The notes under the pieces were generated by a model. It was given only the letters and a program-made list of their open reading frames with translations, did not search any database and had not been told where the DNA came from. The translations under genes were made by a program, and so were the position numbers. A stretch of 36,021 nt of DNA from Clostridium sp. Lineage in GTDB: Bacteria; Bacillota; Clostridia; Clostridiales; Clostridiaceae. Location of the stretch: NCBI GenBank assembly GCA_028692255.1, contig JAQUXS010000022.1, positions 1 to 36,021 of the forward strand, in the 5' to 3' direction. The first letter of the stretch is position 1. The number at the start of each line of letters is the position of its first letter. This document shows, piece after piece, positions 8,067 through 16,038 of the stretch.

Positions 8067-8981
8067 TTAATTTAATTTTGTTACAATAACTTGTGGTAAA
8101 TAATGATCTACATCTTCCTTTTTACAAAGATCTTTTGAAAATGCAGTAGCACTCCCACATGTAGCACCCCATCTAAAGGATTCAATTAAGTCTGATGTAG
8201 TTGTGTATTTTGCTAAGAATCCTGCGATTACAGAATCACCAGCTCCAACAGAGTTTTGAACAGTTCCTTTTGCAGGGGAAGCTTTATAGACCCCACTTTC
8301 ACAAATAAGAAGGGCTCCTTTTTCAGCCATAGATATAATTACATTTTGTGCACCCATTTTTCTTATTTTGTGAGCATAAGTTATAATTTCATCTTCAGAC
8401 TTTAATTCTTTATCAAATATTTCACCTAATTCGTGGTTATTAGGTTTTATTAAAAATGGTTTATGTTTTAATGTAGCGACTAATGCATCTCCAGTAGTAT
8501 CAACAATGACATGTACATTGTTTTTAGAACATTTTTCTTGGATGAGTGCATATATGTTGCTTGGTACTGACTTTTGAACATTTCCTGCTAAAACAAGAAA
8601 ATCATCAGAAGTTAAGTTTTGAACTATTTTAAATAATTTTTCTAAGTCATCTTTAGAAATAACGGGACCAACACCATTTATTTCTGTTTCTTGTGTTGAT
8701 TTAAGCTTGACGTTGATTCTCGTATCATCTTGAATTTCAATGAATTGTGTGTCAACACCTTGTTCGTTTAAGCAGTCAACTATAAATTTTCCTGTAAATC
8801 CACCAACAAAACCTAGTGCTTTACTTTTTATTGATAAATTGTTTAAAACCCTTGAAACATTTATACCCTTGCCACCTGCAAATTTTTCTGTATTAGATGC
8901 TCTATTAACCATTCCAGCTTTGAAATCATCTACATTTACGACATAATCTATAGCAGGATTAAAAGTTACAGTATAAATCAT
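8067..8981 (-). CDS. fruK: 1-Phosphofructokinase
   Basis: The enzyme phosphorylates fructose 1-phosphate to fructose 1,6-bisphosphate with ATP, taking the fruA product into glycolysis. The 304-residue protein is a PfkB/ribokinase-fold sugar kinase. It has the N-terminal MIYTVTFNPAIDYVV, the substrate motif GGKGINVSRVL, the ATP region LIKPNNHELGE and the GAGDSVIAGF motif containing the catalytic aspartate. An upstream in-frame GTG at 8990 is possible, but the family's usual N-terminus starts at ATG 8981. The gene leads the fruK-fruA operon. The DeoR-type fruR gene that often precedes this pair is absent. Confidence 0.95.
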   Translation of the reverse strand: MIYTVTFNPAIDYVVNVDDFKAGMVNRASNTEKFAGGKGINVSRVLNNLSIKSKALGFVGGFTGKFIVDCLNEQGVDTQFIEIQDDTRINVKLKSTQETEINGVGPVISKDDLEKLFKIVQNLTSDDFLVLAGNVQKSVPSNIYALIQEKCSKNNVHVIVDTTGDALVATLKHKPFLIKPNNHELGEIFDKELKSEDEIITYAHKIRKMGAQNVIISMAEKGALLICESGVYKASPAKGTVQNSVGAGDSVIAGFLAKYTTTSDLIESFRWGATCGSATAFSKDLCKKEDVDHYLPQVIVTKLN

Positions 8982-9320
8982 TTTTATCACAACCTTTACA
9001 AATTAAATGATATTAATATATTAAATATTTAAAAATATTTGCCTATTAACTTTTAGTAACATACATATTATAATAGCACACATTTAATCAAAAAACAACA
9101 CAAATAAACATATATAATTATTGAAAAAAAGGATATAAGTTAAATAATATGAGAATAACATTCATTAATAAACATAAAAAGGCAAAAATTTTTAATATAT
9201 TATTACATGATAAAGAAAAAGACTTTAAATTTTTATAAAATTAAACAATATTGATGTAAAATATATAATAATAGTATAAACTAAATTATTAAAATTATTT
9301 TATAAAGAGCAATTATAACA
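8982..9320. other. AT-rich upstream region of the fru operon
   Basis: The 392-base gap between fruK and the GH65 gene contains the GH65 terminator at its right end. The rest is very AT-rich. On the minus strand a TATAAT sits at 9075-9070 with only a poor -35, giving a possible but weak fru promoter about 90 bases before fruK. No ORF with a ribosome site, no tRNA and no recognised riboswitch was seen. Confidence 0.5.
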
Positions 9321-9364
9321 AAAATGGGCTGCTACACTATTTTTTAGTGCAACAGTCCATTTTT
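9321..9364. terminator. Terminator after the GH65 gene, possible diverged copy D of the hairpin family
   Basis: AAAATGGGCTG (9321-9331) pairs with the complement ending in CCATTTT, and an inner CACTA/TAGTG arm closes a 5-base loop; two mismatches and one wobble interrupt the stem. Its upper-stem GGGCTGC resembles copies A-C, but the loop-proximal part differs. It lies 10 bases beyond the GH65 stop, on the minus strand. Confidence 0.75.
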
Positions 9365-9373
9365 ACTATAAAG

Positions 9374-11671
9374 TTATATTGAGATACTTTTGTTACCATC
9401 TACAGTATACAAAGAGTTTTTAACAGATAGGGTTAATGCAGTACTGCTTTCATTGGATATTATAATATTTGATTTTGTTACCGTAACTTTAATTGAAAAG
9501 CCCCTAAATAATATTTTAAAGGAGAATGAATCCCAGCATTTAGGAATGAACGGTTTTAATGTAAGGATATTATCTTTAACTTTTAAGCCACCGAAACCTT
9601 TAACTATAGACATCCATGTTCCAGCCATACTAGTGATATGACATCCATCCTTAGTATCATTGTTGTAATTGTCCAAATCAAGTCTTGCAGTTCTAAGATA
9701 TAATTCATAAGCTTTATCGTTTTTACCAAGTTTTGAGGCTAAAATTGAGTGAATGCATGCAGAAAGAGAAGATTCATGAACAGTTCTTGGTTCATAAAAA
9801 TCAAAATTTCTTCTTATTATATCATCATCGTATAAATCCTGAAGAAAATATAGACCTTGAAGCACATCAGCTTGTTTTATAAAACAAGACCTGAGTATCC
9901 TGTCCCAAGACCAATGTTCATTTAAAGGTAAAGTTTCAGGTGGTAAATCCTTTACGAGTATTTGTTCTTTATCCATGTATCCATCTTGTTGTAGGAATAT
10001 GTTTAATTTTTTATTTATAGGATAGTACATATTTTTTATTATACATGTCCATTTTTTTATCTCTTGATCTTTAAATTGAAGTTTTGAAGTCAAAGTTTTA
10101 TATCTTTCAGGATTGATACTTTTAATATAATTTATTACTTTAATGGTGTATTCCATAGTCCATGATGCAATTCTATTAGTGTACCAATTGTTATTTACAT
10201 TATTCTCATATTCATTTGGACCTGTTACGCCTAAAATAACATATTTATCTTTTTCATTTGAAAAATTTACTCGTTCTTCCCAAAACCTAGATATTTCTAC
10301 AAGTACATCCAGTCCGTATTCAAGAAGATATTTATAGTCACCGGTATAATTTACGTAATCATATATAGCATAAGCAATGGCTCCATTTCGATGTATTTCT
10401 TCAAAGGTAATTTCCCATTCATTATGACATTCTTCACCATTCATAGTTACCATAGGATAAAGAGCACCTTTTTTATAACCTAGATTTTTGGCATTTTCTT
10501 TTGCTTTATCAAGTTGATTATATCTATAAATTAAAAGGTTTCTTGAAATTTTTTTATCTGCTGTAGAAAGGAAAAAAGGAATGCAGTAGGCTTCAGTGTC
10601 CCAGTATGTACTTCCACCATACTTTTCTCCAGTAAAACCTTTAGGCCCTATGTTAAGTCTATTATCTTCTCCTGTATAAGTTTGATTTAATTGGAATATA
10701 TTAAAACGTACTGCTTGCTGAGCAGCTATATCTCCATTAATAGTTATGTCACTTTGTTGCCATTTATTTTCCCAGGCTTTCGACTCTTCATTTAGCAAAT
10801 TTTCAAATCCTAAGGAATAAGCTGCATTTAAAAATTTTTTACTTTCATTAATTAAATCAGAAGGATTAAAATCTCTTGAAGTTACATTTGAAACATATTT
10901 AACAATGGATATTTCCTTATTTTGTTCAACATTTAAAGTTACTAAATTACCAACAAATCTTTCAGCCTGGAGAGGTTTAAATTTACAGCTGATTTTTTTG
11001 CCATTGCTTAAAATGTCATATTTCATTGAAGAACACATATAAAAGTTTAATTTCTTTGTTCTTACAGTTAAAGAGCAGAAATCATCAGCTGTTAATTCCG
11101 ATACTTCATCCCAAAATTTTTCGTCGTAGTTTGAGTCTTTGTTTTGGATATTTCCATCAAGATAAGGAGTAAGACTTATTGTTCCATTAAAGTTAAGAGG
11201 AATAATTGAATATTTTACAACTCCAGTTTCTTTTCTTACAATACTTACAAATCTAAGTGAAGTTACTTTGATTTTTCTTCCGTTTTTTAATTCGGCGGTA
11301 AAAGTTCTTTTAAGATAGCCATCTTTCATATTCAGTATCCTTTTAAAATTTAGCACCTTACATTTTGCAAGATCAAGGACTTCACCGTCTATAGTTACGT
11401 TTATTCCAATCCAATTTGTTGAGTTTAGAACTTTTGCAAAATATTTTGGATAGCCGTTTTTCCACCAGCCAACTTTTGTTTTATCAGGATAGTATATCCC
11501 AGCCATATAGCTTCCCTGCAAGGTTTTTCCCGTGAAAGACTCTTCGAAATTTCCACGCTGTCCCATATAGCCATTTCCTATGCTAAAAATACTTTCACTT
11601 ATTTCATTGTTTTCATTATTAAAATTTTCTTCAATAATGTTCCATGGATCTAATTTAAAATATCTTTCCAT
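9374..11671 (-). CDS. GH65 alpha-glucoside phosphorylase (probably maltose phosphorylase)
   Basis: The enzyme is an inverting disaccharide phosphorylase: an alpha-linked glucose disaccharide plus phosphate gives beta-glucose 1-phosphate plus glucose. Length (765 residues) fits the family. The N-terminal beta-sandwich (about 1-270, with IGNGYMGQRGNFEE) is followed by the (alpha/alpha)6 catalytic barrel. The general acid should be Glu487 in GVTGPNEYENN, the same motif and position as the catalytic Glu of lactobacillar maltose phosphorylase. ECHNEWEITFEEIHRNGA and VHESSLS (phosphate site) are also present. These motifs favour maltose phosphorylase, but trehalose, nigerose and kojibiose phosphorylases are close relatives. 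The start at 11671 has AGGGGG upstream. It is 34 bp downstream of pgmB, which consumes its product. Confidence 0.9.
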   Translation of the reverse strand: MERYFKLDPWNIIEENFNNENNEISESIFSIGNGYMGQRGNFEESFTGKTLQGSYMAGIYYPDKTKVGWWKNGYPKYFAKVLNSTNWIGINVTIDGEVLDLAKCKVLNFKRILNMKDGYLKRTFTAELKNGRKIKVTSLRFVSIVRKETGVVKYSIIPLNFNGTISLTPYLDGNIQNKDSNYDEKFWDEVSELTADDFCSLTVRTKKLNFYMCSSMKYDILSNGKKISCKFKPLQAERFVGNLVTLNVEQNKEISIVKYVSNVTSRDFNPSDLINESKKFLNAAYSLGFENLLNEESKAWENKWQQSDITINGDIAAQQAVRFNIFQLNQTYTGEDNRLNIGPKGFTGEKYGGSTYWDTEAYCIPFFLSTADKKISRNLLIYRYNQLDKAKENAKNLGYKKGALYPMVTMNGEECHNEWEITFEEIHRNGAIAYAIYDYVNYTGDYKYLLEYGLDVLVEISRFWEERVNFSNEKDKYVILGVTGPNEYENNVNNNWYTNRIASWTMEYTIKVINYIKSINPERYKTLTSKLQFKDQEIKKWTCIIKNMYYPINKKLNIFLQQDGYMDKEQILVKDLPPETLPLNEHWSWDRILRSCFIKQADVLQGLYFLQDLYDDDIIRRNFDFYEPRTVHESSLSACIHSILASKLGKNDKAYELYLRTARLDLDNYNNDTKDGCHITSMAGTWMSIVKGFGGLKVKDNILTLKPFIPKCWDSFSFKILFRGFSIKVTVTKSNIIISNESSTALTLSVKNSLYTVDGNKSISI

Positions 11672-11705
11672 TTTAATTTCCCCCTGCTATAAAAAATTAG
11701 TATTT

Positions 11706-12356
11706 CTAAAGTGAATAAAGAGATTGAACTTTCATATTATTTAATGAAGAAACCACTAAGTTTGCATTGTTAAGAATTCTTTTTTCACCAATTCCAACAG
11801 AATACATTTTTGCATTAACAGCTGCTTTTATGCCAGCTATGGAATCTTCAAAAACAACACAGTTTTCAGGGGGAATATTTAACTTTTTTGCGCCTAAAAG
11901 AAAAACTTCAGGATTTGGCTTTGGATGAGTTATCATATTTCCATCAATTATAGCGTCAAAATAATGTGTTAATTCAAGTTTGTTAATTATAGTTACAGCA
12001 TTTTTACTAACTGAACCTAGAGCTGTTTTAAAACCGTTTTCTTTTACACTTTTTAAAAAATCTTCAGCTCCATGCAATATCTCATCTTTTTTTAAATTTG
12101 ATATATATTGAACGTAAAGATTATTTTTCTCTTCTGCCAGTTTAAGTTTTTGATCATAGGTAAAATTTAGGCGTCCAATTTTCAAAAGAATATCTAAAGA
12201 ATCCATTCTACTTACACCTTTTAGATTTTCATTTTGTTCTAATGTAAAATTAAAGCCAAGTTTTTTTGCAAGCCTTTTCCAAGATAGATAATGATATTTT
12301 GCAGTGTTTACAATAACGCCATCCAGATCAAATATACAAGCTTTTATTTTGTGCAT
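11706..12356 (-). CDS. pgmB: Beta-phosphoglucomutase
   Basis: The enzyme converts beta-glucose 1-phosphate to glucose 6-phosphate, the natural sequel to a GH65 phosphorylase. The 216-residue HAD-superfamily protein has the nucleophile motif FDLDGVIV with Asp10 and acid/base Asp12, the cap-domain GVSRMDSLDILL, motif II GSVSKN, the lysine in KPNPEVF and the acidic motif VVFEDSIAGIKAA. These match the family at its normal length (about 215-225). ATG 12356 follows GGGGAGG. It is the first gene of a two-gene operon with the phosphorylase; two LacI-type operators lie in the 141 bases upstream. Confidence 0.94.
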   Translation of the reverse strand: MHKIKACIFDLDGVIVNTAKYHYLSWKRLAKKLGFNFTLEQNENLKGVSRMDSLDILLKIGRLNFTYDQKLKLAEEKNNLYVQYISNLKKDEILHGAEDFLKSVKENGFKTALGSVSKNAVTIINKLELTHYFDAIIDGNMITHPKPNPEVFLLGAKKLNIPPENCVVFEDSIAGIKAAVNAKMYSVGIGEKRILNNANLVVSSLNNMKVQSLYSL

Positions 12357-12390
12357 TTAAAAGAACCTCCCCGTGTAAACCATAAATTCG

Positions 12391-12404
12391 TACAAACGAT
12401 TACA
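12391..12404. promoter_or_regulatory. LacI-type operator in the pgmB leader
   Basis: TACAAACGATTACA differs from the perfect site TGCAAACGATTGCA at 13740 by one symmetric change in each half. It lies 35 bases upstream of the pgmB start. Confidence 0.7.
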
Positions 12405-12452
12405 TATATGTGAAATTAAAAAACGTATAGGCTATATAATATTACCAATACG

Positions 12453-12466
12453 TGCAACCGATTGCA
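12453..12466. promoter_or_regulatory. LacI-type operator upstream of pgmB
   Basis: TGCAACCGATTGCA has one change from the 13740 site. It is 62 bp, close to six helical turns, from the second operator at 12391. On the minus strand it includes TTGCAC, which could serve as a -35 element. The site also fits the catabolite-response (CcpA) consensus TGNAANCGNWNNCA. Confidence 0.75.
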
Positions 12467-12497
12467 TCATAAATTTATTATAATGTAAAATACATAT

Positions 12498-13505
12498 TTA
12501 GTCAATTGGTTTTGTTGAAGCTCTTTTAATTAACTTGGTATTTATTATATAATGACTTTCTTTGATATTATTTTTAAGTCTGTCTACTAAAAGTTTAGAA
12601 GCATAATATCCTATTTGTTTAACATTAATATCCACAGAGGTCAAGGAGGGGTTATAATATTCAGCTTGAGGTGTATTGTTAAAACCAACTACAGCAGTGT
12701 TTTTTAGGTTATTTTCATTAAGACATTTAAGTGCACCAAAAGCTAAAAGATCATCTGCTGCAACTACTGCTGAAGGAGATTTCTTTGACAGTATTTCTTT
12801 CATTGAAATATACCCCAAATCTTCTTTGAAGTCATCAACTTGTTTTATTAAATCTTTATCAATTTTTAAGCCATTAATTTTATGTGCCTGTATATATCCA
12901 TTTAATCTATCCATGGATACATTTAGTTCTGTTTTAGGACCTATAAATGCTATTTGGTTACACCCCTTCAAAATAAGTGCACTTACAACGTTATACATAG
13001 CTTTAAAATTGTCATTATCAACCCAAAGAATATTATCTGTATTTTCAGGACGTCCAATAACAACAAATGGAAACTTTATGTTTTTTAAATAGTCTATAGA
13101 TTTATCTTTAAAACGTACAGAAGACAGTATTATACCGTCAACTAAGTTGCCATTTACATAATCTTTTACACATTTAAATTCTTCTTTATAAGTAGCACAA
13201 AATGTATACATTATATAGTAACCTTCAGTTTTTGCGTAGCTGCTGATTCCTGTCATAACTTGAATAAAAAATGGGTTCTTAGTTAAATCTTCAACTTCAC
13301 TTGTTAAAATAATTCCAATGACTTTTGTAGCACTATTTGCAAGGCTTCTAGCTATGACATTTGGATGATAATTCAATTTTTTTATTATGGAATTAACCTT
13401 TTCTTTCGTTTCTTCACTTATTTTGGGACTATTACTTATAACCCTTGATACAGTTGAAGGAGATACATTAGCTTCTTTTGCTACATCTTTAATTGTTATA
13501 CTCAT
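12498..13505 (-). CDS. LacI/GalR-family transcriptional repressor of the disaccharide locus
   Basis: This is a 335-residue classical LacI-family protein. The N-terminal helix-turn-helix and hinge are ITIKDVAKEANVSPSTVSRV and LNYHPNVIARSLANS. After about residue 60 comes the periplasmic-binding-protein-like effector domain (IGIILTSEVED, FVVIGRPENTDNILWVDNDN, AVVAADDLLAFGAL). It lies between the pgmB-phosphorylase operon and the divergent ABC transporter genes, and palindromes of the type this family binds occur upstream of all three units, including its own promoter. The natural inducer is probably the imported disaccharide or a product. ATG 13505 has GGATGTG upstream. Confidence 0.94.
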   Translation of the reverse strand: MSITIKDVAKEANVSPSTVSRVISNSPKISEETKEKVNSIIKKLNYHPNVIARSLANSATKVIGIILTSEVEDLTKNPFFIQVMTGISSYAKTEGYYIMYTFCATYKEEFKCVKDYVNGNLVDGIILSSVRFKDKSIDYLKNIKFPFVVIGRPENTDNILWVDNDNFKAMYNVVSALILKGCNQIAFIGPKTELNVSMDRLNGYIQAHKINGLKIDKDLIKQVDDFKEDLGYISMKEILSKKSPSAVVAADDLLAFGALKCLNENNLKNTAVVGFNNTPQAEYYNPSLTSVDINVKQIGYYASKLLVDRLKNNIKESHYIINTKLIKRASTKPID

Positions 13506-13535
13506 TAAATTTTCACATCCTGATTTTATAATTTA

Positions 13536-13549
13536 AACAATCGATTTCA
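13536..13549. promoter_or_regulatory. LacI-type operator in the lacI-family gene leader
   Basis: On the minus strand TGAAATCGATTGTT matches TGCAAACGATTGCA at 10 of 14 positions, retaining the CGATTG core. It lies just downstream of the repressor gene's predicted start of transcription, which suggests autoregulation. Confidence 0.55.
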
Positions 13550-13572
13550 TAAAAATTATTCTTATATATTGA

Positions 13573-13601
13573 ATTCTATAGAAATGGACTATTTATGTCA
13601 A
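13573..13601 (-). promoter_or_regulatory. Sigma-A promoter of the LacI-family gene
   Basis: On the minus strand TTGACA (13601-13596) is followed after 17 bases by TAGAAT (13578-13573). Transcription would start near 13566, giving a leader of about 60 bases that carries the operator at 13536-13549. Confidence 0.75.
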
Positions 13602-13701
13602 TGATGTAACAGTACATTTTTATAGAATCAAATAAGAGAATGAGCAGAATAAACAGCTTACAATTAGTTTGGATGTTTATTAAATAAAAGTTAAAAAATG
13701 G

Positions 13702-13730
13702 TTGACACTGAAAAAAAGAGAATATATAAT
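13702..13730 (+). promoter_or_regulatory. Sigma-A promoter of the sugar ABC transporter operon
   Basis: TTGACA (13702-13707), a 17-base spacer and TATAAT (13725-13730) give a full consensus promoter. The expected start near 13737 is directly followed by the operator at 13740-13753, an arrangement suited to tight repression. Confidence 0.85.
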
Positions 13731-13739
13731 AAAGATAGA

Positions 13740-13753
13740 TGCAAACGATTGCA
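13740..13753. promoter_or_regulatory. Perfect palindromic operator TGCAAACGATTGCA
   Basis: This near-symmetric 14-mer has the central CG typical of LacI-family sites. It sits 10 bases after the -10 element of the ABC operon and is the best of the four sites in the locus. It also satisfies the CcpA cre consensus, so global catabolite control could act here instead of, or together with, the local repressor. Confidence 0.8.
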
Positions 13754-13779
13754 TTAGAATGTTTATATGGAGGGGTATT

Positions 13780-15084
13780 ATGAAAAATGTTAAAAGAATC
13801 ATGGCAGTTGCTTTGGCATTAACATTAAGTACAGCAGTATTTTCTGGATGTGGAAGTGGAAGTAGTGATTCTTCAGGAAAGACTACAGTAGACATGTTTC
13901 AATTTAAAGTTGAATCGAAAACAGCCCTTGAAACTGCTGTAAAGGATTACGAGGCAGATCATAACAATGTTACAATAAATATTCAAACTGTTGGTGGCGG
14001 TCAAGACTATGGAGCAGCATTAAAATCAAAATTTGCTTCAGGTGATGAACCTGCTATATATAATATAGGGGGACCTCAGGATGTTGAGGATTGGAAATCA
14101 AAACTAGAAGATTTATCAAGTCAGCCATGGGTTTCAAAAGCATATTCAGGAACCCTAGATGCAGCAAAAAAAGATGGTAAGTTATATGGAATGCCTTTTG
14201 ATTTAGAAGGATATGGGTTTATTTATAATAAAGCTTTATTTAGTAAAGCAGGAATTGATCCATCATCAATAAAATCATATGCTGATTTAGAAAAAGCTGC
14301 ACAGACCTTGGATTCAAAAAAGAGTGAATTAGGTATGGATGCTGTTTTTGCTCTGCCAGGAAAAGAAACTTGGACAGAAGGTCTTCATCTTTCTAATGCA
14401 GTTCTAGCACCAGAATTAAAGGATGGTGTTTCTGCATTTAATGCAAAAACTATAGATTTTAAATACAATGATGCATTAAAAAAACTTTTAGATTTACAGA
14501 TTAAATATGCGTACAAACCAGATGGAACAAATAAATCTATAACCAGTGTGGATTATTCAACTCAAGTTGAACAAAAATTTTCTCTAGGAAAAGTAGCAAT
14601 AATTCAGCAAGGTAACTGGATTTATTCAACTGTAGATGGAATAGATAAAAATTTAGCTAAAAACATGGGATTACTTCCAATACCAGTTGATGGTGTGAAA
14701 GATGGAACAGTTCCAGTTGGTGTTCCTATGTATTGGGCAATAAATAAAGATAAAGATGCAAAGACAAAGAAAGCAGCAGAAGATTTCTTAAACTGGCTGT
14801 ATACATCTAATAAAGGTAAACAGCTTATAATTCATAATTTTAAATTCATACCTGCATTAAAGGGATATGAAGCAAGTAATCTTCAGCCTGTAGATCCAAT
14901 TTCAAAGGAAGTACTTAAGTATTCAAATGAAGGAAACACAATGCCATGGGTATTTATGGGATATCCTACTGGTTGGGGTCAACAGAAACTAGCTCCAGAT
15001 ATACAAAAATATATCTCAGGAAGTATGACTTGGGATCAATTAGTAAAAGATGCTAAAGATACATGGGCATCTTCAAGAAAATAG
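13780..15084 (+). CDS. Sugar ABC transporter substrate-binding lipoprotein
   Basis: This extracellular family-1 (MalE-like) solute-binding protein has 434 residues. The real start is ATG 13780 behind GGAGGGG; an open frame extends upstream but overlaps the promoter. The N-terminus is a lipoprotein signal (KR, hydrophobic core, lipobox FSGC near residue 24), followed by a serine/glycine linker. The body shows the binding-protein pattern (FASGDEPAIYNIGGPQDVEDW, YGMPFDLEGYGFIYNKALF, LGKVAIIQQGNWIYS). Its neighbours suggest a glucose disaccharide such as maltose, trehalose, nigerose or kojibiose as ligand. It is the first gene of a three-gene operon, separated from the permeases by a hairpin. Confidence 0.94.
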   Translation: MKNVKRIMAVALALTLSTAVFSGCGSGSSDSSGKTTVDMFQFKVESKTALETAVKDYEADHNNVTINIQTVGGGQDYGAALKSKFASGDEPAIYNIGGPQDVEDWKSKLEDLSSQPWVSKAYSGTLDAAKKDGKLYGMPFDLEGYGFIYNKALFSKAGIDPSSIKSYADLEKAAQTLDSKKSELGMDAVFALPGKETWTEGLHLSNAVLAPELKDGVSAFNAKTIDFKYNDALKKLLDLQIKYAYKPDGTNKSITSVDYSTQVEQKFSLGKVAIIQQGNWIYSTVDGIDKNLAKNMGLLPIPVDGVKDGTVPVGVPMYWAINKDKDAKTKKAAEDFLNWLYTSNKGKQLIIHNFKFIPALKGYEASNLQPVDPISKEVLKYSNEGNTMPWVFMGYPTGWGQQKLAPDIQKYISGSMTWDQLVKDAKDTWASSRK

Positions 15085-15101
15085 TAATAATTTTTGTAAA
15101 T

Positions 15102-15138
15102 AAAATCTTGGAACAAAATCAAATTCTTCCAGGATTTT
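15102..15138 (+). terminator. Attenuating hairpin between the binding protein and permease genes
   Basis: AAAATCTTGGAA (15102-15113) pairs with TTCCAGGATTTT (15127-15138) with one G-U pair, followed by ATTTATAAATTT. A partial terminator or 3'-stabilising hairpin here would raise binding-protein mRNA relative to permease mRNA, a common arrangement in such operons. Confidence 0.7.
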
Positions 15139-15174
15139 ATTTATAAATTTGTACTATAAAGGGGGATAAAGGTG

Positions 15175-16038
15175 ATGAAGAAAAAAAACATATCATTTTG
15201 GATATTTTTAGCTCCAATTCTTATCGCGTATGTAGTAGTGCAGTTAATACCGCTAATTACGGGAATATATTATTCATTCACTAACTGGAATGGAATACAA
15301 GCAGATGTTAAGTGGATTGGGTTAAAAAATTATGTTACAGTTTTTAAAGATCAAACTTTTTTAAATTCATTCTTTTTCACATTAAAATTTACTATACTAT
15401 CACTTATTGTACTAAATTGCTTTGGATTTGGGTTAGCACTTTTAGTAACAAGAAAATCAAGATTGAATAATTATTTAAGAACAATATTTTTCATGCCAAA
15501 TTTAATAGGGGGACTTATACTGGGATTTATATGGCAGTTTATATTTACACAAGTATTCTCGGCCATTGGTGCAGTTACCCACCAGCACTGGCTTTTAGGA
15601 TGGCTGTCAAGTGGAACCACAGGGCTTGCAGGACTGGTTATAATTATGGCGTGGCAAATGTCTGGATATTTAATGATAATATATATAGCATCTCTTGAAA
15701 ATATACCTCAAGAACTTATAGAAGCAGCTGAAATTGATGGAGCAAATGAATGGCAAAGGATAAAAAATATTATAATTCCGCTAGTAAGACCAGCATTTAC
15801 TGTAAGTATATTTCTTACACTAGCCAATTCATTTAAACTTTATGATCAGAACTTATCTTTAACAGGTGGAGGACCAGCTAATTCTACTGAAATGCTTGCT
15901 ATGAATATATATAATACGGCTTTTCAATTTAATTTAATGGGTGTTGCACAAGCCAAAGCGGTTGTATTTTTCCTAATAGTTGGATCGGTTTCATTAACTC
16001 AGGTTTATTTATCTAAAAAGAAGGAGGTAGAAGTATGA
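15175..16038 (+). CDS. Sugar ABC transporter permease (MalF-type)
   Basis: This inner-membrane permease has 287 residues from ATG 15175. GTG 15172 is also possible, because GGGGG at 15161-15165 serves both. It shows six hydrophobic segments and the cytoplasmic coupling motif EAAEIDGANEWQRIKNIIIPLVRP, the EAA loop that docks onto the ATPase. The N-terminal segment FWIFLAPILIAYVVVQLIPLI is typical of the MalF/UgpA class without the large periplasmic loop of enterobacterial MalF. It pairs with the following permease, whose start overlaps its stop. Confidence 0.94.
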   Translation: MKKKNISFWIFLAPILIAYVVVQLIPLITGIYYSFTNWNGIQADVKWIGLKNYVTVFKDQTFLNSFFFTLKFTILSLIVLNCFGFGLALLVTRKSRLNNYLRTIFFMPNLIGGLILGFIWQFIFTQVFSAIGAVTHQHWLLGWLSSGTTGLAGLVIIMAWQMSGYLMIIYIASLENIPQELIEAAEIDGANEWQRIKNIIIPLVRPAFTVSIFLTLANSFKLYDQNLSLTGGGPANSTEMLAMNIYNTAFQFNLMGVAQAKAVVFFLIVGSVSLTQVYLSKKKEVEV

